A stretch of 64,000 bases of DNA from Anaerolineae bacterium (GCA_019637615.1 JAHBVJ010000006.1:62001-126000), one strand, 5' to 3'. Positions 26,421 through 34,723 are shown, counted from the first letter of the stretch. The notes: generated by a model from the letters alone, not told the origin. Program-made: numbers and translations.

Positions 26421-27522
26421 AGCGTCACGGTTTGCAGCGCCCGCACAGCAAACGGTCGAAGCCGATGCTTTGGTGTATGGCGATAGCAAGCCGATCATCC
26501 TTGATCCCAATCGTCACCTGCGCGCTAGGTCGATCTCCCTCACGGAGATCTTGCCCGACCCTGCCCAACCCCGGCGCGCGGTGCCATCCGCTGCCCGCGC
26601 CGCATGGGATGGGCGATCCAACGCCGAGAGTATCAGCGCGATGCTAGGCGTATGGGTCGGGTTGGCGGAGACCGAGCTGCAAGCTCCGCTGCAAATCTAC
26701 ATCGCTGCCGAACCGCCAGAGGAATACAAGCGCCCGGAGATCGAGGAGGCGAATGCGCCGATCTCGTTCAAGTTATTCAAATTGGTGGATCTCGCCAACG
26801 ACATCTTCGCGAACGGCTTGCACGATCCGATCAGCATCAACGCGGTCGAGGGTGGCTATCGCACCGAATACGGCGAACGGCGCTGGCTGGCGCACTGGTG
26901 GTTGTATCTGGCGACGAGCGACGAGAAGTGGACGAAAATCAATGCCTTTGTCCGCGATGAGTTCGACGTATGGCGGCAGGCTTCCGAAAACGGCGCGCGG
27001 GATCAGCTCAATGCGATTTCGCTGGCTCGTCAGTTCGCACGGTTGCTGATGGACATCTACCAGAAGGAGACCACATTCAGATCGTTTGCAGAGATGGTGT
27101 CGGCTTGCGAGTGTGATCGCGCCTACTATGCGCAGGTTGCCGACGGCGAACAGTTCCGTGTTCCACGCGGTTGGGGTGAGAAGATCGTCGCCGCGATGGG
27201 GCTGTCACACACAACCCAGCTACGCCAATATCGCGCCCTGCTACGGTTACCTGATGATATTTGGGTAAAGGGCGATGACCAGAGCTGGGGCGAACATGCT
27301 CTGCGTTCATATACCGTAACCACGGTTACGGTATCGTCCCAAAAGAAGCCGCGCGAACTCACACCGGATGAGAAGGGGCTGAAGGATGATACGTTGACGA
27401 TGCTGCTGGCGCTTCGGCGCGGCGAGGGCAAGGTGAATGAGGCCATCGTCGAGCGGATCGAGAAATTTTGCAGGCGGCTTCGCGAGACGGGTAAGGTCGT
27501 CAAGATCGAGGCGAGACGCTGA
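26407..27522 (+). CDS. parB: ParB-like partition protein
   Basis: About 371 residues from MSQGKASRF. The ParB N-terminal box is visible as LTEILPDPAQPR, then NGLHDPISIN and GGYRTEYGERRWLAH, equivalent to the GERR catalytic patch of ParB CTPases. The helix-turn-helix region lies around SFAEMVSACECDRAYYAQVADG and LSHTTQLRQYRALLRLPDDIW. The C-terminus is helical. A ~65-residue stretch (AWDGRSNAESISAMLGVW) is inserted between the two ParB boxes compared with Spo0J. The gene contains a 22-of-24 bp palindrome that could be its binding site. Confidence 0.75.
   Translation: MSQGKASRFAAPAQQTVEADALVYGDSKPIILDPNRHLRARSISLTEILPDPAQPRRAVPSAARAAWDGRSNAESISAMLGVWVGLAETELQAPLQIYIAAEPPEEYKRPEIEEANAPISFKLFKLVDLANDIFANGLHDPISINAVEGGYRTEYGERRWLAHWWLYLATSDEKWTKINAFVRDEFDVWRQASENGARDQLNAISLARQFARLLMDIYQKETTFRSFAEMVSACECDRAYYAQVADGEQFRVPRGWGEKIVAAMGLSHTTQLRQYRALLRLPDDIWVKGDDQSWGEHALRSYTVTTVTVSSQKKPRELTPDEKGLKDDTLTMLLALRRGEGKVNEAIVERIEKFCRRLRETGKVVKIEARR
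27311..27334. promoter_or_regulatory. Candidate parS centromere: 24 bp palindrome
   Basis: Perfect 11 bp arms ATACCGTAACC and GGTTACGGTAT separated by 2 bp, inside the 3' part of the parB-like gene. Centromere sites next to or within their parAB genes are common. A chance perfect 22 bp symmetry is very unlikely; hairpin-type RNA function is the alternative. Confidence 0.6.
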
Positions 27523-29192
27523 TGCCTGCAAAGAATTCTTTCCCGACGATCACGGATCAGTTCTGCGGCGCGGGAGGTTCATCGCTCGGCGCATCGATGA
27601 CCGGCGCGGAGATCAAGCTGGCGCTCAATCACTGGAAGTTGGCGGTAGAGACGCACAACACGAACTTTCCGAAAACGCTGCACGACTGCACCGATATTTC
27701 GGCAGTCGATCCGCGCCGTTATCCATCGACCGACATCCTGATCACGTCGCCTGAATGCACCAACCATTCCGTGGCGAAAGGCGTCAAGCGCAAGAACATG
27801 GCCTACGCAACCGACATCTTCGGCAATCAGATCATCGATCCCGCCGAGGAGCGGAGCCGCGCCACCATGTGGGACGTGCCACGCTTTGCCGAGTACCATG
27901 ATTACAACCTAATCATCGTGGAGAATGTGGTAGACGCGCGCAACTGGCGGCTGTTCGACGCGTGGCTGCATGCCATGCACGCGCTTGACTACGATCACGA
28001 ATGTGTGTACTTCAATTCGATGTTCGCGCATCCCACGCCCCAAAGCCGTGATCGGATGTACGTCATCTTCTGGAAGCGCGGTAACAAGCGTCCGAATCTC
28101 CGCTTCGAGCCACGTGCCTACTGTGAGCACTGCCAGCGCGATGTGGATAGCTTCCAGAGTTGGAAGAAGCCGAGCAAAACCTATGGCAAGTATGGGCCGC
28201 GCAACCAGTATGAGTACCGCTGCCCACAGTGCCGACAAGTGGTGACGCCATACTACTACTGTGCTGCCAACGCCATCGATTGGTCGATCCCCGGTGAGCG
28301 GATCGGTGATCGCAAGAAGCCGTTGAAGCCGAGGACGATTGAACGCATCGAGTACGGCTTGAAGAAGTTCGGCGCACAGGCGATGACTGTCCAAACCGAT
28401 TTCGCGCATTCCACCTCGCCGCGCACACGGGCGGTATCCGAGGTTATGCCCACCCAGACCGGACGGCAGGTGCTGGCGCTGCTGCTCCCGTTTCTCACGT
28501 CAACCAACTACTTCAGCGAGCGGAGTGTGCCCGTTGATGAAGCAATGCCTACACAAACCACATCAGGCAAGCTCGGCGTCACGATTCCACCGATGATCTT
28601 CTCCAGCAACGCGGGCGGTAAGGGCGATCATCCTGTTCGCGATGTCTCACAGCCGTTGCCCACGCAGGTGGCATCCGGGCAACCGTGGATGGTGTCGCCA
28701 TTCCTGATCGCCAATGATCGCCGCACGCGGGCTACCGATGTGATCGAGCCACTGCCGTTTGCGTCGGCAGATCGGGAGCCGAAGCTGATCATCCCGCCGT
28801 TCATTCTGACGCATGGCAGGGACTTCTCAACTAAGCTGCCTTCAGATGCGTTATCTACCATCGTTGGTGCTGGAAACCACCACTTTGTTGTGTCTCCGGT
28901 GCCGTTCATCGTTGAGATGTACAACACCAGCTTCGCACGGGAAATCATCGAGGCGCTAGGCACGATGACGACTGTCGGACATCACGGCCTTGCCCAGCCG
29001 GGTGAGACGCCAGCGGTCGATGACTGTTACTTTCGGATGCTGCGACCGGAAGAGATCGGACGCGGGATGGCCTTCCCTGATACCTACGTTGTGCGCGGTA
29101 ATCAACGCGACCGCATCCGGCAGTATGGAAACGCAGTGACGCCGCCCGTGATGCAAATGCTGGTCGAGCGCTGTGTCGAGGCGTTGGGGTGA
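27522..29192 (+). CDS. C5-cytosine DNA methyltransferase
   Basis: 556 residues, starting in the stop codon of parB (TGATG). Motif I is TDQFCGAGGSSLG, motif IV with the catalytic Cys is TSPECTNHS, motif VI is IIVENVVD, motif VIII QSRDRMYVIF and motifs IX-X GNAVTPPV. An inserted zinc ribbon (CEHC...CPQC, near residues 203-240) and a long variable target-recognition region follow. It would methylate cytosine-5 in phage DNA, giving protection against host restriction. No restriction endonuclease gene is adjacent, so it is a solitary protective enzyme. The unusual PEC instead of PPC at motif IV is shared by some phage enzymes. Confidence 0.88.
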   Translation: MPAKNSFPTITDQFCGAGGSSLGASMTGAEIKLALNHWKLAVETHNTNFPKTLHDCTDISAVDPRRYPSTDILITSPECTNHSVAKGVKRKNMAYATDIFGNQIIDPAEERSRATMWDVPRFAEYHDYNLIIVENVVDARNWRLFDAWLHAMHALDYDHECVYFNSMFAHPTPQSRDRMYVIFWKRGNKRPNLRFEPRAYCEHCQRDVDSFQSWKKPSKTYGKYGPRNQYEYRCPQCRQVVTPYYYCAANAIDWSIPGERIGDRKKPLKPRTIERIEYGLKKFGAQAMTVQTDFAHSTSPRTRAVSEVMPTQTGRQVLALLLPFLTSTNYFSERSVPVDEAMPTQTTSGKLGVTIPPMIFSSNAGGKGDHPVRDVSQPLPTQVASGQPWMVSPFLIANDRRTRATDVIEPLPFASADREPKLIIPPFILTHGRDFSTKLPSDALSTIVGAGNHHFVVSPVPFIVEMYNTSFAREIIEALGTMTTVGHHGLAQPGETPAVDDCYFRMLRPEEIGRGMAFPDTYVVRGNQRDRIRQYGNAVTPPVMQMLVERCVEALG

Positions 29193-29196
29193 TGAT

Positions 29197-29958
29197 ATGA
29201 CACGCCAAGCCGTCGCGACCATTGCCCAGCCTGACCTACCGACCATCGATCTCTACTTCTGTGCAGCGGATAACCGCCGCCAAGCTCAGATTGCCATCGA
29301 TGCGGGCATTCGTTACGGCGCGCAACTGCCGGGGCGCGTACATCAACCCATTGAATTCGCAGATCAGAACTGGCGTCGTCCCCGTCGCGCAGAGTACATC
29401 GAAGCGCTTCGCACGCATAAACCACAGCTCTGTACAGTACTTGACTGGGAGCGTGAGGAACAACTCAGTGAAGTGCTCGGTTGGGCTGAAGATGCTGCCG
29501 CCATCGTTGACACGGTGATCATCATTCCGAAAGTATGGAACGGCATCCGTATGATCCCGACTGCCATCGGTGGCAAGTCGATCCGCTTGGGTATTCCCTG
29601 TGGGCCACACCAACATACTGCGCCGCCGTTCTTCGAGTTCGGACGCCGCCCAGTACACGTACTGGGTGGACAGCCGCATCGTCAGATGGCAATTGCGCAC
29701 TATTTGAACGTCGTCAGCGTGGATTGCAGCGTTACGGCATACATGGCCCGCGAGAAGTGCGCGTTCTGGACATACAAGCGCGAACGCGGGGCGAAGTCGC
29801 GTTGGTGGGCACAACTTCAAGAGGTCGGACTTGGAGACTATGGCAAAGATGCAATGTATGAAGCGCTAACTCGGAGCTGTGCCAACGTAGTGTGCGGCTG
29901 GCAGTTGTTCCTCGCTGGAACTCTGCAACCTTTGAAAATACGCGGGAGGTATCGCTGA
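29197..29958 (+). CDS. DUF6610-like phage protein (possible TGT/DpdA-like fold)
   Basis: About 253 residues from MTRQAVATIAQ. The core LCTVLDWEREEQLSEVLGWAEDAAAIVDTVIIIPKV, followed by IGGKSIRLGI and RPVHVLGGQPHRQM, is what I know as the DUF6610 pattern. The shape, a barrel-like succession of strands with a GGxP/H loop, recalls tRNA-guanine transglycosylase and DpdA enzymes that insert 7-deazaguanines into DNA. Location directly after the cytosine methyltransferase favours a DNA-modification role. No genes for 7-deazaguanine synthesis are seen in the phage, so substrate supply would be from the host. Function remains inferred. Confidence 0.5.
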   Translation: MTRQAVATIAQPDLPTIDLYFCAADNRRQAQIAIDAGIRYGAQLPGRVHQPIEFADQNWRRPRRAEYIEALRTHKPQLCTVLDWEREEQLSEVLGWAEDAAAIVDTVIIIPKVWNGIRMIPTAIGGKSIRLGIPCGPHQHTAPPFFEFGRRPVHVLGGQPHRQMAIAHYLNVVSVDCSVTAYMAREKCAFWTYKRERGAKSRWWAQLQEVGLGDYGKDAMYEALTRSCANVVCGWQLFLAGTLQPLKIRGRYR

Positions 29959-30053
29959 ATAAGCAAGGCAGGCTCATCAATGGCAAGGCAGCAGGTGGGA
30001 TCGAGTGGAGCGTGCCATGGAACGCCATCTACTACAGGAGAAATAGCGTATGA
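29955..30053 (+). CDS. Possible 32-residue ORF with CTG start
   Basis: A frame from CTG at 29955, 5 nt after GGGAGG, to TGA at 30051-30053, overlapping the stop of the previous gene and the start of the next by ATGA. The peptide contains GRLINGKAAGGIEWSVPWN, which resembles the N-terminus of phage Gp37/Gp68 (DUF5131) proteins, so it may be a remnant of such a gene. No ATG/GTG/TTG start is available. Confidence 0.28.
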   Translation: MNKQGRLINGKAAGGIEWSVPWNAIYYRRNSV

Positions 30054-30574
30054 ATACAGAACCCAAAGTTAAGGTCATTCGCTGCCCGATGTGCCAAAAG
30101 CAATTCAATGAGCTTCATGAGGTAACCAGCAATTCGACTGAGCCGTTTACCTGCGTCGAGGCGATTACTGGACTTGAAGCATTGTCCGCTATTTGGGTGC
30201 CCAAAGAGATCGTATGCCATGATGGGCGCTATACCCACTTTCGCTTCACCGAATCGGGCGAGGAACGCCTAGTGAAAATCAACCAATTCAATCAGGAGGC
30301 GCTCGCTAAGTCGCACCAATATCACGATGAACATCCACAGCTGTGCAACGAAGAGGGCTGCTCGGAGCTTGGCATACCGTGCTATCTCAATTGGCTGCAT
30401 CCTGAGCCGGACGATTGGTACTGCACCAAGCACGCCCACGATCAAGGGTATTGTCCAGGCTGCGGCCTATTCCATGCGGGAATCGAGTCGTTCGACTTTA
30501 GCAAGAGTGGCTACTGCGCGAATTGCGAAGATCAATTCTCCGAGGCCGATGATTTCGACGATGACGACTACTAG
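30050..30574 (+). CDS. Zinc-ribbon protein of unknown function
   Basis: 174 residues. Three cysteine clusters are visible: CPMC near residue 12, C-x4-C plus the CxKH segment near 100-125 (CNEEGCSELGIPCYLN; CTKH), and CPGCGLFH...CANC near 135-162, so two or more zinc sites. The C-terminus is acidic (SEADDFDDDDY). No catalytic motif is recognised. An AGGAG signal lies about 11 nt before the ATG. It sits between the DUF6610-like and HerA-like genes; DNA or protein binding is the only reasonable inference. Confidence 0.6.
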   Translation: MNTEPKVKVIRCPMCQKQFNELHEVTSNSTEPFTCVEAITGLEALSAIWVPKEIVCHDGRYTHFRFTESGEERLVKINQFNQEALAKSHQYHDEHPQLCNEEGCSELGIPCYLNWLHPEPDDWYCTKHAHDQGYCPGCGLFHAGIESFDFSKSGYCANCEDQFSEADDFDDDDY

Positions 30575-30601
30575 CCGTAGCCACGGAAAGCGATGAACTA
30601 G

Positions 30602-32047
30602 ATGATCACCATTGATACCCTGAATGAAGTGCAGATCGATCCCAACAAGGCGCGCAGCCGCCACGTCAGCATCCTCGGCATGACGGGCGCTGGCAAAACC
30701 AACGGGATCTTCGTCTGGATCGAGCAAGAGTTGGCGGCGGGCAGCTTGGCGACGGTAATCGACTCGGAAGGGGATTTCTATCCCCTGAAGGTCTGCGGAC
30801 TGCTGATCGTCGGCAAAGGGCGCAAAGGTAACGCGGTCGATGTGGAAGTGGCGGTCGAGGACGCTGCCCATATGGCGGAACTGATTGCGGCGCGCCGTCT
30901 ATCCGTGATCATCGACCTCAGTGGATATGACATCAAGAAGCGCAATGCCTTCGTCATGGCCTATCTCGGTCGGCTGTGGGAACTGTATCAAGATGACGAT
31001 CTGCCGCCGATGCGCGTCGTCATCGATGAGATTCAGTTGTACGCGCCGCAAGGGCCGCAGACGGAAGCCAAGGAACTTATCCAAGATATTGCCTCGCGTG
31101 GTCGCAAACGCTATTTCGTGCTGGCGGTCGCCACCCAACGCCCCCAAAGCGTCGATAAGCTGATCCTCGATGCGTGTGCGATCCGCGTCTTCCTGAAAGT
31201 CGAGCTGGGCAAAACACTGGATGCCGTACGTGGTCTACTGCCGGGGCATATGCAGAAGCAGGCCGAGGGTATCTTGCCAACATTCGCGCCGGGGGAAGCC
31301 GTGCTTAAGGTAGATGCCGAGTCATATCACGTCCAGATACGGCAGAGCGGCATCTTCGAGACATCGCACGATCCGCTGGCGGTTGGCATCGCCGCGATCC
31401 CGAACGAGGGAATGATTGCGGAACTTGTCGTGGCGCTGGCTTCCTCTGCCGCAAAGCCCAATGCAGCCGCGACAGATCCCACGACGGATCTCGCTGCGAC
31501 AGTGCTTCTGCGCGAGGAGAATCAGCGACTACGATCACTCATCACACAGTTGGAAGCCGACAACCGCGACTTGCTCAATGAACGCGGTGATCTGTTTAAG
31601 CGGATCACCGCACTGGAAAAGCAGGTCACCAATCCGCCGATGCTTCGTATGGAAGCGGATGGCAATGGAAAGGTGAAGACTGTTACCGTCGCATCTGATC
31701 AGCCACACCTATCCGATCTGGCGGTGCAGCGCCGCATCTCCGCCCAGCAAAGGATATGGGAACAACTGCTAGGCAGCGTCCACCGGATGTCCCCTGCTTC
31801 GCGCCGGATGTTCAAGGAACTGGTCATCCAAGATCGCGAACTAACCGCCAAGCAACTTGCTATCCTGTCCGACCTGAGCGAAGCCACGATCCGTACTTCG
31901 CGCAATTACATGCCGCTGGTGACGCTTGGCTTGATCATTCATACGGGTGGCGGTCATCTCCAACCGAAGGTACGGCAGTTCTTACAACAGAACTGCGCCA
32001 ACCTCGATCACGACAAGCTAATCGATCAGCTCATTAAGGCGATCTGA
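30602..32047 (+). CDS. HerA/DUF87-type DNA-translocating ATPase
   Basis: 481 residues. The Walker A motif is GMTGAGKT (residues 26-33), Walker B-like VVIDEIQLYAPQ, then SRGRKRYFVLAVATQRPQSVD, the pattern of HerA/VirB4/FtsK-like hexameric ATPases. After the ATPase core a coiled coil (LREENQRLRSLITQLEADNRDLL) leads to a winged-helix region (LTAKQLAILSDLSEATIRTSRNY). It is not the packaging terminase, which is encoded at 35287. Roles in plasmid transfer, segregation or DNA-end processing are possible. It belongs to the early gene block together with ParA/ParB. Confidence 0.72.
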   Translation: MITIDTLNEVQIDPNKARSRHVSILGMTGAGKTNGIFVWIEQELAAGSLATVIDSEGDFYPLKVCGLLIVGKGRKGNAVDVEVAVEDAAHMAELIAARRLSVIIDLSGYDIKKRNAFVMAYLGRLWELYQDDDLPPMRVVIDEIQLYAPQGPQTEAKELIQDIASRGRKRYFVLAVATQRPQSVDKLILDACAIRVFLKVELGKTLDAVRGLLPGHMQKQAEGILPTFAPGEAVLKVDAESYHVQIRQSGIFETSHDPLAVGIAAIPNEGMIAELVVALASSAAKPNAAATDPTTDLAATVLLREENQRLRSLITQLEADNRDLLNERGDLFKRITALEKQVTNPPMLRMEADGNGKVKTVTVASDQPHLSDLAVQRRISAQQRIWEQLLGSVHRMSPASRRMFKELVIQDRELTAKQLAILSDLSEATIRTSRNYMPLVTLGLIIHTGGGHLQPKVRQFLQQNCANLDHDKLIDQLIKAI

Positions 32048-32050
32048 TCG

Positions 32051-32326
32051 ATGGATAAGTACTATGCCACTTTCTCGCTGCCGACGATACGCGAAGGTTC
32101 GTTCACGGTGTGGACGAACCTCGACGGCCTGCGGCGTGAGCTTACCTTCATTCCTAGCTTGTGCTGGTGGGAAGAAGGTGGTCAGCGCGACGGCGAGAAC
32201 TTTTGCATGATCGTGACGTTGGAAGCGCGCTGCCACTACGAGACCGTTCTGCGCATCATCAAAGACTGTGTGACGGTAGAGAACATGTTGGAACTGGAAA
32301 TTTTGGAGGGCTTGGAGGATTTATGA
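32051..32326 (+). CDS. Small phage protein of unknown function
   Basis: 91 residues, four nucleotides after the HerA-like gene and overlapping the next start by ATGA. It has two tryptophans and an acidic C-terminus (ELEILEGLEDL) and no membrane segment. I recognise no family. Tight coupling to its neighbours supports that it is translated. Confidence 0.5.
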   Translation: MDKYYATFSLPTIREGSFTVWTNLDGLRRELTFIPSLCWWEEGGQRDGENFCMIVTLEARCHYETVLRIIKDCVTVENMLELEILEGLEDL

Positions 32327-32658
32327 AACCACCAGCGACCCTAACCTTTGATCAATTGCTTTGTCTTGAGCGGGAATACTCACTCAAGGTGGGCAAGGAT
32401 ACTCCGTACGCGGCGGAAGTGTGGATCGGACAGCAATGCATTGATGAGCGCGGCACCTCCACGCTGATTCTCGTGGCGCTGTTCGATCAGGACGAATTCA
32501 ATCTAGCAAATGGAAACCACCTGATCGCGCTGGTGACGATCAATCCGAAGCACGATGCACCGTTCGACGTAGAGACGAAGCTAAAGCACCGTGCCGAGCG
32601 ATGGCATGAGGAATTCGTGGAGATGCTGCAAGGCGTACAGGTATCGCATTCCGCCTGA
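32323..32658 (+). CDS. Small phage protein of unknown function
   Basis: 111 residues from ATG 32323, within the previous stop. The pattern of alternating strands and helices (TLILVALFDQDEF, HLIALVTINPKH, then HRAERWHEEFVEMLQG) suggests a small alpha/beta domain. Not recognised. A longer frame extends upstream but overlaps the preceding gene out of phase. Confidence 0.5.
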   Translation: MKPPATLTFDQLLCLEREYSLKVGKDTPYAAEVWIGQQCIDERGTSTLILVALFDQDEFNLANGNHLIALVTINPKHDAPFDVETKLKHRAERWHEEFVEMLQGVQVSHSA

Positions 32659-32669
32659 TGAGTATCGAT

Positions 32670-32768
32670 ATGGGAACGAATATAGGCAAGGTGCTTTTCT
32701 GTCACCTTCACCGATGTCCCTCACAACCGCGTGCGTTACAGGCGCAAATGGACGAAAGGGCTGACTAA
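32670..32768 (+). CDS. 32-residue Cys-containing peptide coupled to the radical SAM gene
   Basis: ATG at 32670 to TAA at 32766-32768, whose last base starts the radical SAM ATG (TAATG). The peptide contains FCHLHRCPSQPR and an otherwise charged, helical tail. Its position directly before a radical SAM enzyme allows the idea of a modified peptide substrate. It may equally be a translational-coupling leader or chance. The ribosome-binding signal is weak. Confidence 0.35.
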   Translation: MGTNIGKVLFCHLHRCPSQPRALQAQMDERAD

Positions 32769-34231
32769 TGGAAAAACAACTCCGTCTTTTGAACGTTCGC
32801 TATGGTCTTGCCACCAACAGCAGTAGCAGCCACAGCTTAATCTTTCTTCGCCCCGGCGAGCAACTTGGCGATAAGGATATTTGGGGCGATGGCTATGGCT
32901 GGAATCATTTTCTGCTGGCTTCCAAAGAGGAAAAGCTAAAATATCTGGCGGCACAGGTCTATCAGGCATTTGAAGAGTTGCACCCAGATCTGCGTGTTGC
33001 CGTTGTGCGGGCTATTCTTGATGATGCATCCCTCGAAGTCGATCCAAACAACTACATTGATCATCAATCTACATGGTCATTCCCACGCGCGTTTGGGAAG
33101 AAATATGTCGATGCCGACTTCATTCGCGAGGTGATAGCGTCTGTACGGCGCAACGGAGTAGTTATTGCCGGCGGAAACGACGACGAAGCACCTACGTGGA
33201 AGAAGAAGTACGACAATCGCTGGTATCCACGTATGCTTACCGAAACCGCCAATAACCAGATTGTTTGCCGAAATGACGGCAATGGTCAATGGGTTGTCTT
33301 CAACAAAGATAATGGCAACAAACTACGGTTTTCAGTAGTCGAGATGCTCTCCAACGACCATAAAAATGATGGCTGGATAAGTAGTGGAGATGCATCCAAT
33401 CATCACTCCCCAGCGCCAGAACTGGTCGATCTGAAGATCACTGACTATTGTCCATATGATTGCCCGTTCTGCTATCAAACTAGCACGCGAAGCGGCGTAC
33501 ACGGGGAATCACGCAACATCTATGCGATTATCTCTGCCTTGGCTGAGATGAAAGTGTTTGAGATCGCATTTGGGGGTGGTGAGCCAACCCTGCATCCGAA
33601 GTTTGGCGAATTTCTCCAATATGCTTATCGGCAGGATATTGTCGCTAACTTCACGACGCGCAATTTGGCTTGGCTATCCGAAAAGGATAATCACTATCTC
33701 GACTATGCAGGCGCTTTTGCCTATAGTGTTGATGAGCCGAGTGGTGTTGAGGCATTGGTTCAAGCTCTAGATAAGCGCGACATTTCGCACCACCGAGCAA
33801 ATGTACATGTGGTTATGGGTGCTCAACCCATCGAAACGTTTCGTAACATTCTTGCCAAGGCAAGAGAGTTTACACTCCGCGTGACCTTACTTGGCTACAA
33901 AATGGCAGGCCGTGGCGGGGAATTTACGCCGTTCGACTATTCCACATGGCTCGAAACAGCGACAGACCTGCAAAAATCTGATCAGTGCCCCACCTTGAGT
34001 ATTGATACGCTCCTTGCCAAAGAGTACGAGGCTCGGATTTCGCAGGTGCTACCGGATTGGATGTATCACACCGTTGACGGTCGCCACTCAGCCTACATTG
34101 ATGCTATCTCAATGAAGATTGCGCCTGATTCATACAGTGGAGAAGCAGGTCAGGGTCTTGGGGAATCTCGTGATTATTCAGGGTCAATACGTAAGGCGTT
34201 CAGTGAATGGCAGACGGGGCTTAAACGATGA
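32768..34231 (+). CDS. Radical SAM enzyme with novel N-terminal domain
   Basis: 487 residues. The [4Fe-4S] cluster motif is Cys228-x3-Cys232-x2-Cys235 (DYCPYDCPFCYQ), followed by the SAM-binding GGGEPTLHP. About 215 residues precede the radical SAM domain, unlike most family members. They begin with RYGLATNSSSSHSL, close to the RxGFxSNSSS motif that I know from the N-termini of many uncharacterised bacterial and phage proteins. Only one cluster is evident; no SPASM-type cysteine set follows. Codon usage is more AT-rich than neighbouring phage genes, suggesting separate acquisition. Substrate unknown: a peptide, nucleic acid or metabolite are all possible. Confidence 0.75.
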   Translation: MEKQLRLLNVRYGLATNSSSSHSLIFLRPGEQLGDKDIWGDGYGWNHFLLASKEEKLKYLAAQVYQAFEELHPDLRVAVVRAILDDASLEVDPNNYIDHQSTWSFPRAFGKKYVDADFIREVIASVRRNGVVIAGGNDDEAPTWKKKYDNRWYPRMLTETANNQIVCRNDGNGQWVVFNKDNGNKLRFSVVEMLSNDHKNDGWISSGDASNHHSPAPELVDLKITDYCPYDCPFCYQTSTRSGVHGESRNIYAIISALAEMKVFEIAFGGGEPTLHPKFGEFLQYAYRQDIVANFTTRNLAWLSEKDNHYLDYAGAFAYSVDEPSGVEALVQALDKRDISHHRANVHVVMGAQPIETFRNILAKAREFTLRVTLLGYKMAGRGGEFTPFDYSTWLETATDLQKSDQCPTLSIDTLLAKEYEARISQVLPDWMYHTVDGRHSAYIDAISMKIAPDSYSGEAGQGLGESRDYSGSIRKAFSEWQTGLKR

Positions 34232-34620
34232 CCGTCTACGTGGATGACATCCACAAGTATGACAGCGGCCCGTGGTGCCACATGTGGTGTGACGGCGAAA
34301 TCAACGAGCTGCACCGCATGGCTGCCGCCATTGGCCTGAAGCGCGATTGGTTCCAGCAGAAAGATCCGCGCTTCCTGCACTACGATCTGCGCCCGACTAA
34401 ACGCGAGGCGGCGCTCCGGACAGGGGCGAAGTACATGCCGCTTCGTCAGTGGATTGCAAGCGGATTACCGAAACGGATGCAGAACAGTCGCGAGATCCAG
34501 TGTCCCAACTGCACAGCGACCGCAAAGCTGATCAAAGTTGTGCGCGACGGCTCTGTATTCCGATGTTCGACCTGCCAAGTGATCACGGTGAAGAAGAGTG
34601 ATCAGCCGTATACGGATTGA
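34228..34620 (+). CDS. DUF4031-domain protein with C-terminal zinc ribbon
   Basis: 130 residues, ATGA overlap with the radical SAM gene. The N-terminal ~85 residues follow the DUF4031 pattern: MTVYVDDI, WCHMWCDGEINELHRMAAAIGL, and YDLRPTKREAALRTGA. The C-terminus adds a CPNC...CSTC zinc ribbon (near 92-115). DUF4031 proteins are common small phage proteins of unknown function. Last gene before a hairpin and the packaging module. Confidence 0.65.
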   Translation: MTVYVDDIHKYDSGPWCHMWCDGEINELHRMAAAIGLKRDWFQQKDPRFLHYDLRPTKREAALRTGAKYMPLRQWIASGLPKRMQNSREIQCPNCTATAKLIKVVRDGSVFRCSTCQVITVKKSDQPYTD

Positions 34621-34639
34621 ATCCTCCGTGTTGAGGTGA

Positions 34640-34686
34640 GTTAGTTGCGCGATTGTATCAGCCGCCGCCCTGACGACTGATACAAT
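34640..34686 (+). promoter_or_regulatory. Regulatory region before the terminase: inverted block half plus 10 bp dyad
   Basis: GTTAGTTGCGCG at 34640-34651 is the reverse complement of the first conserved part of the phage promoter blocks at 39221, 47932 and 50567. It abuts ATTGTATCAG (34652-34661), which pairs perfectly with CTGATACAAT (34677-34686). TACAAT at the end can serve as a -10 box for the packaging genes; alternatively the dyad ends the early transcript. Confidence 0.5.
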
Positions 34687-34723
34687 GTCGAAAGAAGTAT
34701 CTTGCGTTGAATCAGGGCGCGCT

